Positions 1 through 5,578 of a stretch of DNA of 9,699 nucleotides are shown one piece after another (position 1 is the stretch's first letter; every line of letters begins with the position of its first letter). Source of the DNA: Pseudomonadota bacterium (GTDB lineage Bacteria > Pseudomonadota > Gammaproteobacteria > Xanthomonadales > Rhodanobacteraceae); the NCBI GenBank assembly GCA_021777635.1, contig JAJYDI010000075.1, positions 1 through 9,699 on the forward strand, given 5' to 3'. The notes under the pieces are model-generated. The model ran no database searches and was not told the origin of the DNA. It saw only the letters and a list, made by a program, of their open reading frames with translations. Both the position numbers and the translations under genes were made by a program.

Positions 1-323
1 CAGTCGATTTCCGGCCGCTTTGGGGTCGTTTTGACCGCCTTTCGCCGACTTCTCGTGCTGGTCGCGACGGCGGACATCGGCAGCTTCGCCTGAAACGTCA
101 TTTCTTCAGTGCTTCCTTAGATCGTCGTTTCCATGTGAAAGTTCCCGACCGGCGTCGGTTCATCGACGTAGGACGTCGTGCTCGCGGCGGGTCGTCACGA
201 GGCCGACACGAAGGCGATCCACGGATCGACCAGGCCGATCCCGAGACCGGTCAAGGGGCCGTCAAGCGAACGATGGCCCCGAATGACAAGCGCGGCCGTC
301 TTGCCGAGCTTGGACGTGTTGCC
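1..323. other. Leading region without a supportable gene
   Basis: This stretch precedes the toxin-antitoxin promoter. The reading frame of the toxin stays open back through most of it, but the upstream translation is rich in Arg, Gly and Asp, has no recognisable domain and no ribosome binding site, and would run across the toxin operator. A 30-codon frame open from base 1 to a stop at 91-93 could be the tail of a gene outside the window, but it resembles nothing I know. A small inverted repeat with 6-base arms (164-169 and 173-178) is present. I see no tRNA, rRNA or mobile-element end here. Confidence 0.5.
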
Positions 324-347
324 ATGTATGCCCGTTTCGGGCATACT
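319..347 (+). promoter_or_regulatory. Predicted sigma-70 promoter of the toxin-antitoxin operon
   Basis: A -35-like hexamer TTGCCA (319-324, five of six matches to consensus) is followed after exactly 17 bases by a -10-like hexamer CATACT (342-347, four of six). The expected transcription start falls at about 353-355, essentially on the A of the toxin start codon at 354, which implies a leaderless toxin message. The spacer and -10 box coincide with the inverted repeat at 326-346, so a bound repressor would block RNA polymerase. Inferred from sequence only. Confidence 0.6.
326..346. promoter_or_regulatory. Perfect inverted-repeat operator of the toxin-antitoxin operon
   Basis: The arms GTATGCCCG (326-334) and CGGGCATAC (338-346) are perfect reverse complements around a TTT centre. 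The repeat ends seven bases before the toxin start at 354 and lies between the -35 and -10 elements. Antitoxins with an XRE-type helix-turn-helix typically bind such palindromes as dimers to repress their own operon, and the downstream gene at 721-1023 encodes such a protein. Binding by that antitoxin is an inference from position and symmetry. Confidence 0.78.
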
Positions 348-353
348 TTCACC

Positions 354-737
354 ATGGTGCGGATCCTGAAGCGGCGAGACTTTGCCAGATGGCAGGCCAG
401 CGAGGGGTTGCCCGATGCCCTGCTGTGCAAGGCGATCGAGGAGCTGGAGCGTGGCCTGATCGATGCGGACTTGGGTGGCCTGCTCTATAAAGTGCGCATC
501 GCTCGCCCGAGTGGCGGAAAGAGTGGCGGCTATCGGACCCTGCTGTCTGCCAGCATCGGCAGACGCTGCGTGTTTTTGCATGGGTTCGCCAAGAATGACA
601 AAGCGAACATTTCGAAGGACGAGAAGAGCGCGCTGCAATTCGCCGGCAAGGTGTTCCTGGAACTATCCGGGGAAGCCCTGGCGAAGGCTTTGCAATCGGG
701 TGTCCTGGTGGAGGTGGATTGTGAGCAAGATCATTGA
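354..737 (+). CDS. Type II toxin-antitoxin system toxin, RelE/HigB-like family
   Basis: Encodes 127 residues. The core pattern YKVRIARP (45-52), GGKSGGYR (54-61) and FLHGFAKND (74-82), followed by a helical segment with an NI.K.E motif, is characteristic of the RelE/HigB-like toxins once filed as a DUF1044-type family (Pfam RelE_like, PF06296 as I recall it). Members are expected to be small mRNA-interfering endoribonucleases acting at the ribosome, held inactive by a partner antitoxin. That activity is inferred here, not visible. The frame is open further upstream, but ATG 354 is chosen because it gives the family's usual N-terminus (a basic stretch then DFARW) and lies just after the promoter and operator. 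ATG 324 would sit inside the -35 box. There is no Shine-Dalgarno sequence before 354, consistent with leaderless translation. The 3' end overlaps the antitoxin gene by 17 bases, so toxin comes before antitoxin, the HigBA order. Confidence 0.88.
   Translation: MVRILKRRDFARWQASEGLPDALLCKAIEELERGLIDADLGGLLYKVRIARPSGGKSGGYRTLLSASIGRRCVFLHGFAKNDKANISKDEKSALQFAGKVFLELSGEALAKALQSGVLVEVDCEQDH
710..715 (+). promoter_or_regulatory. Ribosome binding site deciding the antitoxin start
   Basis: GGAGGT lies five bases before the GTG at 721, inside the end of the toxin gene. It is the only good Shine-Dalgarno match near the antitoxin N-terminus and fixes that GTG as the start. In contrast, the toxin has none. 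The stronger initiation signal for the second gene would favour excess antitoxin over toxin. Confidence 0.7.
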
Positions 738-1023
738 TTCCTTGCGTGACGACTTGGTCGCCTTGCACAAGGTCGGAGCGGTCAGCAAGGTGACCATGCG
801 GGAGTTCGAGGCGATCTGCCCGCCTCCGGTGCGGGAGTTCAGCGCCGTCGACATCCGGCGACTGCGCGAAGGCCTGCAGTTCAGCCAGCCGGTGTTCGCG
901 CATCATCTGCACACCACGGCATCGACCGTGCGCAAATGGGAGCAAGGCGCAACCCGGCCCGCCGGCCCGGCGCTGAAGCTGCTCAACATCATCGCCGACA
1001 AGGGACTGCAGGCGATCCTCTGA
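721..1023 (+). CDS. Antitoxin, XRE-family helix-turn-helix transcriptional regulator
   Basis: Encodes 100 residues starting at GTG. The C-terminal half holds an XRE/Cro-type helix-turn-helix (about residues 45-80): RRLREGLQFSQ, then VFAHHLHTTASTVRKWEQG, with the recognition helix around STVRKWEQG. The final helix (ALKLLNIIADKG) is typical of antitoxins of the HigA/NadS type that accompany this toxin family. The N-terminal half (SKIIDSLRDDL...) probably contacts the toxin. Expected roles are neutralising the toxin by complex formation and repressing the operon through the palindrome at 326-346. The gene overlaps the toxin by 17 bases, so the two are probably translationally coupled. An earlier start in the same frame would lie deep inside the toxin gene and lacks support. 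NadS-like regulators can be annotated simply as DNA-binding regulators. Confidence 0.88.
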   Translation: MSKIIDSLRDDLVALHKVGAVSKVTMREFEAICPPPVREFSAVDIRRLREGLQFSQPVFAHHLHTTASTVRKWEQGATRPAGPALKLLNIIADKGLQAIL

Positions 1024-1357
1024 TTGTCGAGGGAAACACCGCAGGGGTCGACGTAGGCAGTGGTCTCCAGGCGCACACCGTGGACAGCTTTTCTTATCCG
1101 TGGACCGTCTTTCTTGAAAAGAACACAGGATTGTGCGGGCGAATTGAAGTCGCTTACCAGCAACGCCCTAACATCTTGATCCTACTGCGCACCGCGCGGC
1201 TGTGTTCCGGCACCTCGTGAACCAGGAAGGCGCCATGACGCGATGCCTCCCACAAGTCGGCAAATTTTCCAAAACAAAGCTGTTTACCACGCTACGGCCA
1301 CGCATTTCGGGTGTCTTCGTACGCTGGAGAGGCCTGCTCGCTCAGCGTGCTCCCGCA
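1024..1357. other. Gene-free stretch between convergent units
   Basis: This region separates the + strand toxin-antitoxin locus from the - strand operon and should contain the transcription ends of both. It appears less GC-rich than its flanks. Short open frames here have no domain, no ribosome binding site and poor codon character. A weak inverted repeat (ACGCTG 1321-1326 with CAGCGT 1343-1348) lies just beyond the stop of the transporter gene but lacks a T-tract. I see no convincing intrinsic terminator, tRNA or attachment site. Confidence 0.5.
1078..1117. repeat. Imperfect 20-base tandem duplication
   Basis: Two adjacent 20-base units both begin CCGTGGAC and share TTTCTT at positions 13-18. 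They match at 15 of 20 positions. The copy number is two and I see no third unit. It is probably a chance or relic duplication in intergenic DNA. A binding-site pair on a two-turn spacing is possible but unsupported. Confidence 0.4.
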
Positions 1358-2128
1358 TCAATGCGCAAGCCCGCTCGTCAACGCTGCACCGATGGCATCG
1401 GCGATCAGCTTGGCGCCTGACAAAGCCAGCAGCGTGGTCGCGACGACGAAGAACGCGCGCTCCGGAATTCGGCGCTGCAGCGCGAGCCCGAACCAGGTTC
1501 CGAGCGGCGCACACGGAAGCAACGCCGCGGAAGTTAGCAGCGTGCGTCGCGAGATCAGGTGCAGTTCCCAGTAGGGCAGCACTTTGCTCAAGTTCACCGC
1601 GGCAAAGAAGAAGACCGTGGTCGCCAGGAAACGCCGCTTGTCCAGGTCGCGACGCAACAGATAGACGAGCAGCGGGGGGCCGCCGGCATGCGCGATGGTG
1701 CTGGTGAACCCCGACACGGCGCCCCACAGCACGCCGCCGCGCGCCTTGCTCGATCCCGCGCCAGCGGGACGGCGCGCCCCGACGAAGCGATAGACGGCGA
1801 AACCCAATGAAATCACCCCCACGATGCCCTTGACGGCGAACTCGGGCAGAGTGCCGAAGGCGAAGGCGCCTGCGACGATGCCTGTCCATGCCGCCGGCAC
1901 CAGTCGCAGCAGTTCGCCACGGTCCCATTGTCCCCAGTAGGCGCGCACGCCGATGGCGTCCATCAGCAGCAGGATGGGCAACATCACCGCGGCCGCGTCG
2001 CGCGGTGCCATCCAGATCGACATCAGCGGCACCGCCAGGCCCCCGAACGCGCCGCCCAGTCCGGTCTTGGACATGCCGGTGATCATCACCGCGCCGGCCG
2101 CCACGAACCAACCCGCGGCGTCAAGCAT
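1358..2128 (-). CDS. TauE/SafE family membrane transporter (sulfite exporter family)
   Basis: Encodes 256 residues, a usual length for this family. Long hydrophobic segments alternate through the protein. The N-terminal half carries SKTGLGGAFGGLAVPLMS and the second half carries the repeat counterpart GFTSTIAHAGGPPLLVYLL, the two hallmark motifs of the internally duplicated TauE/SafE (DUF81) fold in the inner membrane. Known members export sulfite or organosulfonates or move other small organic anions, and the substrate cannot be read from sequence. I chose the ATG at 2128 because a GGGTGG stretch lies just upstream. An ATG at 2143 would add five residues but has no ribosome binding site. The gene follows the citryl-CoA-lyase-like gene by 84 bases on the same strand and is probably the last gene of the operon. 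It may move the pathway's substrate or an anionic by-product. Confidence 0.88.
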   Translation of the reverse strand: MLDAAGWFVAAGAVMITGMSKTGLGGAFGGLAVPLMSIWMAPRDAAAVMLPILLLMDAIGVRAYWGQWDRGELLRLVPAAWTGIVAGAFAFGTLPEFAVKGIVGVISLGFAVYRFVGARRPAGAGSSKARGGVLWGAVSGFTSTIAHAGGPPLLVYLLRRDLDKRRFLATTVFFFAAVNLSKVLPYWELHLISRRTLLTSAALLPCAPLGTWFGLALQRRIPERAFFVVATTLLALSGAKLIADAIGAALTSGLAH

Positions 2129-2212
2129 GGCACCACCCGGCATCGCATCGGCACGGCACGGTCATCGTGTGACGACCCGCCATGGCCTCGTGCACGCTCG
2201 TGCAACGGCGCA

Positions 2213-3049
2213 TCAATCGCCGCGCAGACTGCGCCGCGCCGGACCGGTATAGGTATAGGGAATGCTCTTGGGCATCGGCCCCTTGATGCGCGCACCCTGC
2301 CCCTTCTGCTCCCAGGCATGGGCCAGAATGCCAACCGAGCGCGACAAGATGAACAGGCCGCGACCGAGCTCGGGTTCGAACCCGAGTTCGCAGAAAATCA
2401 CCGCCGTGATGCCGTCGATGTTCATCGGGATCAGCCGCCCCTTGGCACGGGCAAGCGCCTGCTCGACAGCGCGGCCGATGGTCGCGAAACGACCGCTGAC
2501 CGTGCCGGCACCAACGGCGCGCTCGACAAGCGCGAAGAGCGGCGCGACGCGAGGATCGATCGGATGGAAGCGGTGTCCGAAGCCGGGCATGATCTTGATC
2601 CCCGCCTCACGCCAACGCGCCAGCACAGTCTCCACCGCCGCGTCGAGTTCCTGACCGGTGCGTACCGCCTCGTCGATCTCGCGGTACAGGGTCATGCACT
2701 GCTGACCGGCGCCGCCATGCACGTCGTCGAGCACGTTGATCGCCGACGCCATGGCGCCGTTGACAGGCAGGCCGCAGGACACGGCCATGCGTGAAATCGC
2801 GATCGACGGCGCGTGCGGGCCGTGGTCAACCCCCGGCACCAAGGCCGCCTCGAGCAGACTCGCCGCGCCTGCCGCGGGCAGTTCGCCGCGCAGCATCAAC
2901 CAGATCATCTGGACGAAGCCGATGCGCCCGATCAGGTCCTCGACCGGATAGCCACGAATCGCGATGGACCCCGGGTGAATGTCGATGATCGAGGTGGACC
3001 ACCAGTCGGATGCTTCCTGCATCCTTGCGTTGCTGCTCTCGCTGTTCAT
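2213..3049 (-). CDS. Citryl-CoA lyase-like protein (short citrate synthase fold)
   Basis: Encodes 278 residues, well short of a full citrate synthase (about 370-430) and close to the stand-alone citryl-CoA lyases. The three catalytic positions of the citrate synthase superfamily are present: His111 in HGGAGQQ, His159 in GFGHRFHPIDPR, and Asp212 in PMNIDG. Proteins of this length lack much of the N-terminal part of citrate synthase and usually cleave citryl-CoA to acetyl-CoA and oxaloacetate. Cleavage of a related CoA ester is equally possible. ATG 3049 is preferred because GAGG (3058-3061) is spaced eight bases away. An in-frame ATG at 3067 would overlap the upstream gene's stop as TGATG and add six residues, but it has no Shine-Dalgarno. 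Either choice implies tight coupling to the aldehyde dehydrogenase gene. A CoA-transferase in the same operon could supply the CoA ester. Confidence 0.85.
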   Translation of the reverse strand: MNSESSNARMQEASDWWSTSIIDIHPGSIAIRGYPVEDLIGRIGFVQMIWLMLRGELPAAGAASLLEAALVPGVDHGPHAPSIAISRMAVSCGLPVNGAMASAINVLDDVHGGAGQQCMTLYREIDEAVRTGQELDAAVETVLARWREAGIKIMPGFGHRFHPIDPRVAPLFALVERAVGAGTVSGRFATIGRAVEQALARAKGRLIPMNIDGITAVIFCELGFEPELGRGLFILSRSVGILAHAWEQKGQGARIKGPMPKSIPYTYTGPARRSLRGD

Positions 3050-3066
3050 GGCGTGGTCCTCGGACA

Positions 3067-4554
3067 TCAGCGGCGAATGAAGGGATTGGGCACGTCGAGA
3101 TCGGACGACAGCCACACGCACTTGGTCTCGAGGTACTCGCGCACCGCATCGAGCCCCGATTCGCGACCGATGCCCGAACGCTTGAAGCCGCCGAAGGGCG
3201 AGGTGTAGCTGGTCGCGCGGTAGTTGTTGACCCACAGGGTTCCGGCCTTCACCCGTTCGGTGATCAGCATCGCGCGCTTGAGGCTGCGCGTCCACACGGC
3301 GCCGGCGAGTCCGAACTGCACGTCGTTGGCGATGCGGATGGCGTCGGCTTCGTCCTTGAACGGGATCACCGACAGAACCGGGCCGAAAACCTCCTCCTGC
3401 GCAATGCGCATACGGTTGTCGACGCCGGTGAAGATCGTCGGCTCGACGAACTGGCCGGCCCCCAGGTCAGGGCGCGCGCGCCCCCCGAGCACGCAGCGCG
3501 CGCCTTCGGCCTTGGCGACTTCGATGTAGCTCATGACCTTGTCGAACTGCGGTCTGGTCGCGATCGGGCCGATCTGGGTGGTGGGATCTGCCGGATCGCC
3601 GAGCCGGGCCTGGCTGACGAAGTCGACAAGCTTGCCGACGAACTCGTCGTGGATGGTGTCCTGCACCAGCAGGCGGGAGCCCGCCTGGCAAGTCTGCCCG
3701 GTGGCCGCGAAGATGCCCGACACCACGCCGAGCATCGCCCGATCCAGATCGGCATCGTCGAACACGATGTTGGGGGACTTGCCGCCGAGCTCCAGCGTCA
3801 CCGTCTTGAGGCCGCGCGCAGCTGCCTCGTAGATCTTCTGGCCCGCCACCTCGCCACCGGTGAAGCCGATATGCGCGACATCCGGGTGTTCGACCAGCGG
3901 CGCGCCGACTTCCCCGCCGAACCCGGTGACGACGTTGACGACGCCGGCGGGGAATCCGACTTCGGCGAACAGCCGGGCAAACTCGAGCATCGACGCCGAC
4001 GTGAACTCGGAAGGTTTGATCACCACCGTGCAACCTGCGGCGAGCGCCGGCGCCAGCTTCCAGCTGGTCAGCGTCAGCGGCGAATTCCAAGGCGTGATGA
4101 TCGCGACCACGCCCTTGGGCTCATGGCGCGTATACGCCATGACGCCTTTCTTGTCGGTGGGGATGACCTCACCCTGGATCTTGTCGGCAAGGCCTGCGTA
4201 GTAGTGGAAATATTCGGACAGGTAGCGAACCTGGGTCACGACCTCGGCTGCCAGCTTGCCGTTGTCGCGCCGCTCGACCTCGGCCAGACGCGGCACATGG
4301 TCGAGGATGCGATCGGCCAGGCGACGCAGCAGTCGGCCTCGCTCGCTGGCGCTGAGCGTGGACCATGGGCCCTCGAAGGCACGTTTGGCCGCGGCCACCG
4401 CCGCCGCGACATCATCAGCGTTGCCGCGGGCGATCTCGGCCCAGGCCTCGCCGCTGTAGGGATCGTGGGTCGGGAAATACTCGCCCGACGACGGCGCGAC
4501 CTCGGCGCCGTCGATGTACATCGCGTAGCGCGGCAGGGAGGCGTTGACTTGCAT
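3067..4554 (-). CDS. NAD(P)-dependent aldehyde dehydrogenase
   Basis: Encodes 495 residues, the normal length for the ALDH superfamily. Key residues are all visible: Asn157 in TPWNSPL (oxyanion hole), Lys180 in VIKPSEFT (cofactor), the FTGGEVAG turn (usually FTGS, so slightly variant), Glu255 in LELGGKSP (general base), Cys289 in GQTCQAGSR (nucleophile), and EEVFGPV near 387-393. The enzyme should oxidise an aldehyde to its acid in the cytoplasm. The substrate is not evident. The frame is open to an ATG at 4626, but ATG 4554 is chosen because GGAG (4561-4564) stands six bases before it and the family-typical N-terminus begins there. The stop codon abuts the next gene. In this operon the enzyme could oxidise the product of the ThDP-dependent enzyme. 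Confidence 0.95.
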   Translation of the reverse strand: MQVNASLPRYAMYIDGAEVAPSSGEYFPTHDPYSGEAWAEIARGNADDVAAAVAAAKRAFEGPWSTLSASERGRLLRRLADRILDHVPRLAEVERRDNGKLAAEVVTQVRYLSEYFHYYAGLADKIQGEVIPTDKKGVMAYTRHEPKGVVAIITPWNSPLTLTSWKLAPALAAGCTVVIKPSEFTSASMLEFARLFAEVGFPAGVVNVVTGFGGEVGAPLVEHPDVAHIGFTGGEVAGQKIYEAAARGLKTVTLELGGKSPNIVFDDADLDRAMLGVVSGIFAATGQTCQAGSRLLVQDTIHDEFVGKLVDFVSQARLGDPADPTTQIGPIATRPQFDKVMSYIEVAKAEGARCVLGGRARPDLGAGQFVEPTIFTGVDNRMRIAQEEVFGPVLSVIPFKDEADAIRIANDVQFGLAGAVWTRSLKRAMLITERVKAGTLWVNNYRATSYTSPFGGFKRSGIGRESGLDAVREYLETKCVWLSSDLDVPNPFIRR

Positions 4555-4628
4555 GGTGATCTCCGAAATTCGGTTCGACAACTCGACGGCGACGTCACGG
4601 TGGGTGGGGTCGCCGCGTAGATCCATCA

Positions 4629-4669
4629 GGGCGGTGTCGAGCGCGCAGACTGCCAGCGCGGCACCGCCC
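4629..4669 (-). other. Bulged stem-loop between the dehydratase and aldehyde dehydrogenase genes
   Basis: Outer arms GGGCGGTG (4629-4636) and CACCGCCC (4662-4669) are perfectly complementary. Inner arms CGCGC (4642-4646) and GCGCG (4656-4660) close a nine-base loop. The structure begins just after the stop of the dehydratase gene. No T-run follows, so it is not a standard intrinsic terminator. An RNA-processing or attenuation role is possible. Such repeats can arise by chance in GC-rich DNA. Confidence 0.4.
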
Positions 4670-4674
4670 GTGTT

Positions 4675-5457
4675 TCAGCCCGCGTCGAGCGAGCGGTGCA
4701 GGGTTTCAAGAACCCGGCGCAGCTCGTCGATCGGCAGCTGTCCGGGCGCGGAGGCACGGTCGCCGACCGCGAAGCTGACGCTGGAACCGAACATCCAGCC
4801 GAACATGCGTGTGAGCACGCCGTAGCGCCCCATCGACATCGTGATCAGCGGCAGCTCGACTTCGCGCGCGCCCTGCAATGTCGCGCCGAGCAGGGTCAGC
4901 ACGTCGTCGAGCGTGCGCGGCATCACCGCGACCTTGGCGATGTCGGCTCCGGCAGCGGCCGCCTCGCCGAGCTTGGCAACGATCTCGGCGGCCGACGGTG
5001 TGCGCTGGAAGTCGTGAAACGAGCCGATCAGCTTGACCCCGTGGCGGTGCGCGGCTTCGGCGCTGCGTGCGAAATGCGCGGCGGCGCAGCCGAGCTCGCA
5101 ATCGAGGACATCGATCAGGCCGCTGGCGCACACCGCCTGCTGCAGCGTCACGACTTGCTCCTCGTCGAGCGCGATCGCTTCGCCGCCTTCCCTTATCGAG
5201 CGCCGCGTGAAGATCAGCGGAATCTCCCCGGCGGCACGGCGCACTGCGGCCGCCCCGGCCAGCACCTGTTCGACGTCGGCGATCGGCGCGAAGAAATCGA
5301 CGCGCCATTCAATGAGGTCGGGTTGCCGCCCCGCGACCCGCACGGCCTCGGCGCTCAACGCGGCGAGGTCGCGCGCGACCAGCGGCGCGCAGATCAGCGG
5401 CTCCTTGCCCTGCCCGACCACGCTGCCGCGCAGCTCCAGAGCCTTGCTCATGTTCAT
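4675..5457 (-). CDS. aroD: Type I 3-dehydroquinate dehydratase
   Basis: Encodes 260 residues, matching the roughly 250-residue class I enzymes that dehydrate 3-dehydroquinate to 3-dehydroshikimate through a lysine Schiff base in a TIM barrel. Counterparts of the characterised Salmonella active site are all visible: Glu50 (IEWRVDFF), Glu90 (REGGE), Asp119 and Glu121 (DCEL), His148 (SFHDF), Lys175 (DIAKVAVMP, the Schiff-base lysine), Met207 and Met209 (ITMSMG), Arg217, Ser236 and Gln240 (SAPGQ). One difference is RYG after SMG, where the Salmonella enzyme has KEG. ATG 5457 is preferred over ATG 5451 because GAGGAG (5467-5472) is nine bases upstream of it. The gene lies in a catabolic operon rather than with other shikimate genes, so it may serve quinate/shikimate breakdown or dehydrate another beta-hydroxy-ketone. 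The function assignment is strong; the physiological substrate is open. Confidence 0.92.
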   Translation of the reverse strand: MNMSKALELRGSVVGQGKEPLICAPLVARDLAALSAEAVRVAGRQPDLIEWRVDFFAPIADVEQVLAGAAAVRRAAGEIPLIFTRRSIREGGEAIALDEEQVVTLQQAVCASGLIDVLDCELGCAAAHFARSAEAAHRHGVKLIGSFHDFQRTPSAAEIVAKLGEAAAAGADIAKVAVMPRTLDDVLTLLGATLQGAREVELPLITMSMGRYGVLTRMFGWMFGSSVSFAVGDRASAPGQLPIDELRRVLETLHRSLDAG

Positions 5458-5475
5458 GAAGTCTTGCTCCTCAAG

Positions 5476-5492
5476 GTCGTCGCACCGACGAC
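5476..5492 (-). other. Perfect hairpin directly upstream of the dehydratase ribosome binding site
   Basis: Arms GTCGTCG (5476-5482) and CGACGAC (5486-5492) are perfectly complementary around a three-base loop. The base of the stem is three bases from the GAGGAG ribosome binding site. In the mRNA this could limit or shape ribosome access to the dehydratase gene, or mark a 5' end after processing. No ligand-binding fold is recognisable, so I do not call it a riboswitch. Confidence 0.45.
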
Positions 5493-5545
5493 GTCGTTCG
5501 CCGGATGCGCCCCGGCCAGCTCGCCGCAGTCGATGCGTCGACGAC

Positions 5546-5565
5546 GGGCCGGGCGTGCCCGGCCC
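5546..5565 (-). terminator. Strong GC hairpin after the porin gene, possible leaky terminator or 3'-end stabiliser
   Basis: Arms GGGCCGGGC (5546-5554) and GCCCGGCCC (5557-5565) form a near-continuous, all-GC stem with a tight turn, starting 13 bases after the porin stop. The sequence following in the direction of transcription (GTCGTCGACG...) has no T-tract, so full Rho-independent termination is doubtful. Such hairpins after porin genes could protect the 3' end from exonucleases and give porin mRNA an excess over the downstream genes. Confidence 0.5.
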
Positions 5566-5578
5566 AGCGCGATGCCGA

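Noticed and set aside
135..353. A 73-residue N-terminal extension of the toxin from an ATG at 135
   Set aside because: The extension crosses the promoter and palindrome, does not fit toxin family length, and has no ribosome binding site.
195..638. A 147-codon - strand frame through the toxin gene and its operator
   Set aside because: It runs antisense through the toxin and its promoter, and has no recognisable domain. A gene remnant at 195-320 was considered, but I could not recognise any family.
936..1420. Small open frames on both strands downstream of the antitoxin
   Set aside because: They have no ribosome binding sites, domains or coding bias, and they overlap real gene ends.
3010..4620. 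A 536-codon open frame on the + strand, opposite the aldehyde dehydrogenase gene
   Set aside because: It is a complementary shadow of a gene whose active-site residues are all visible on the - strand.
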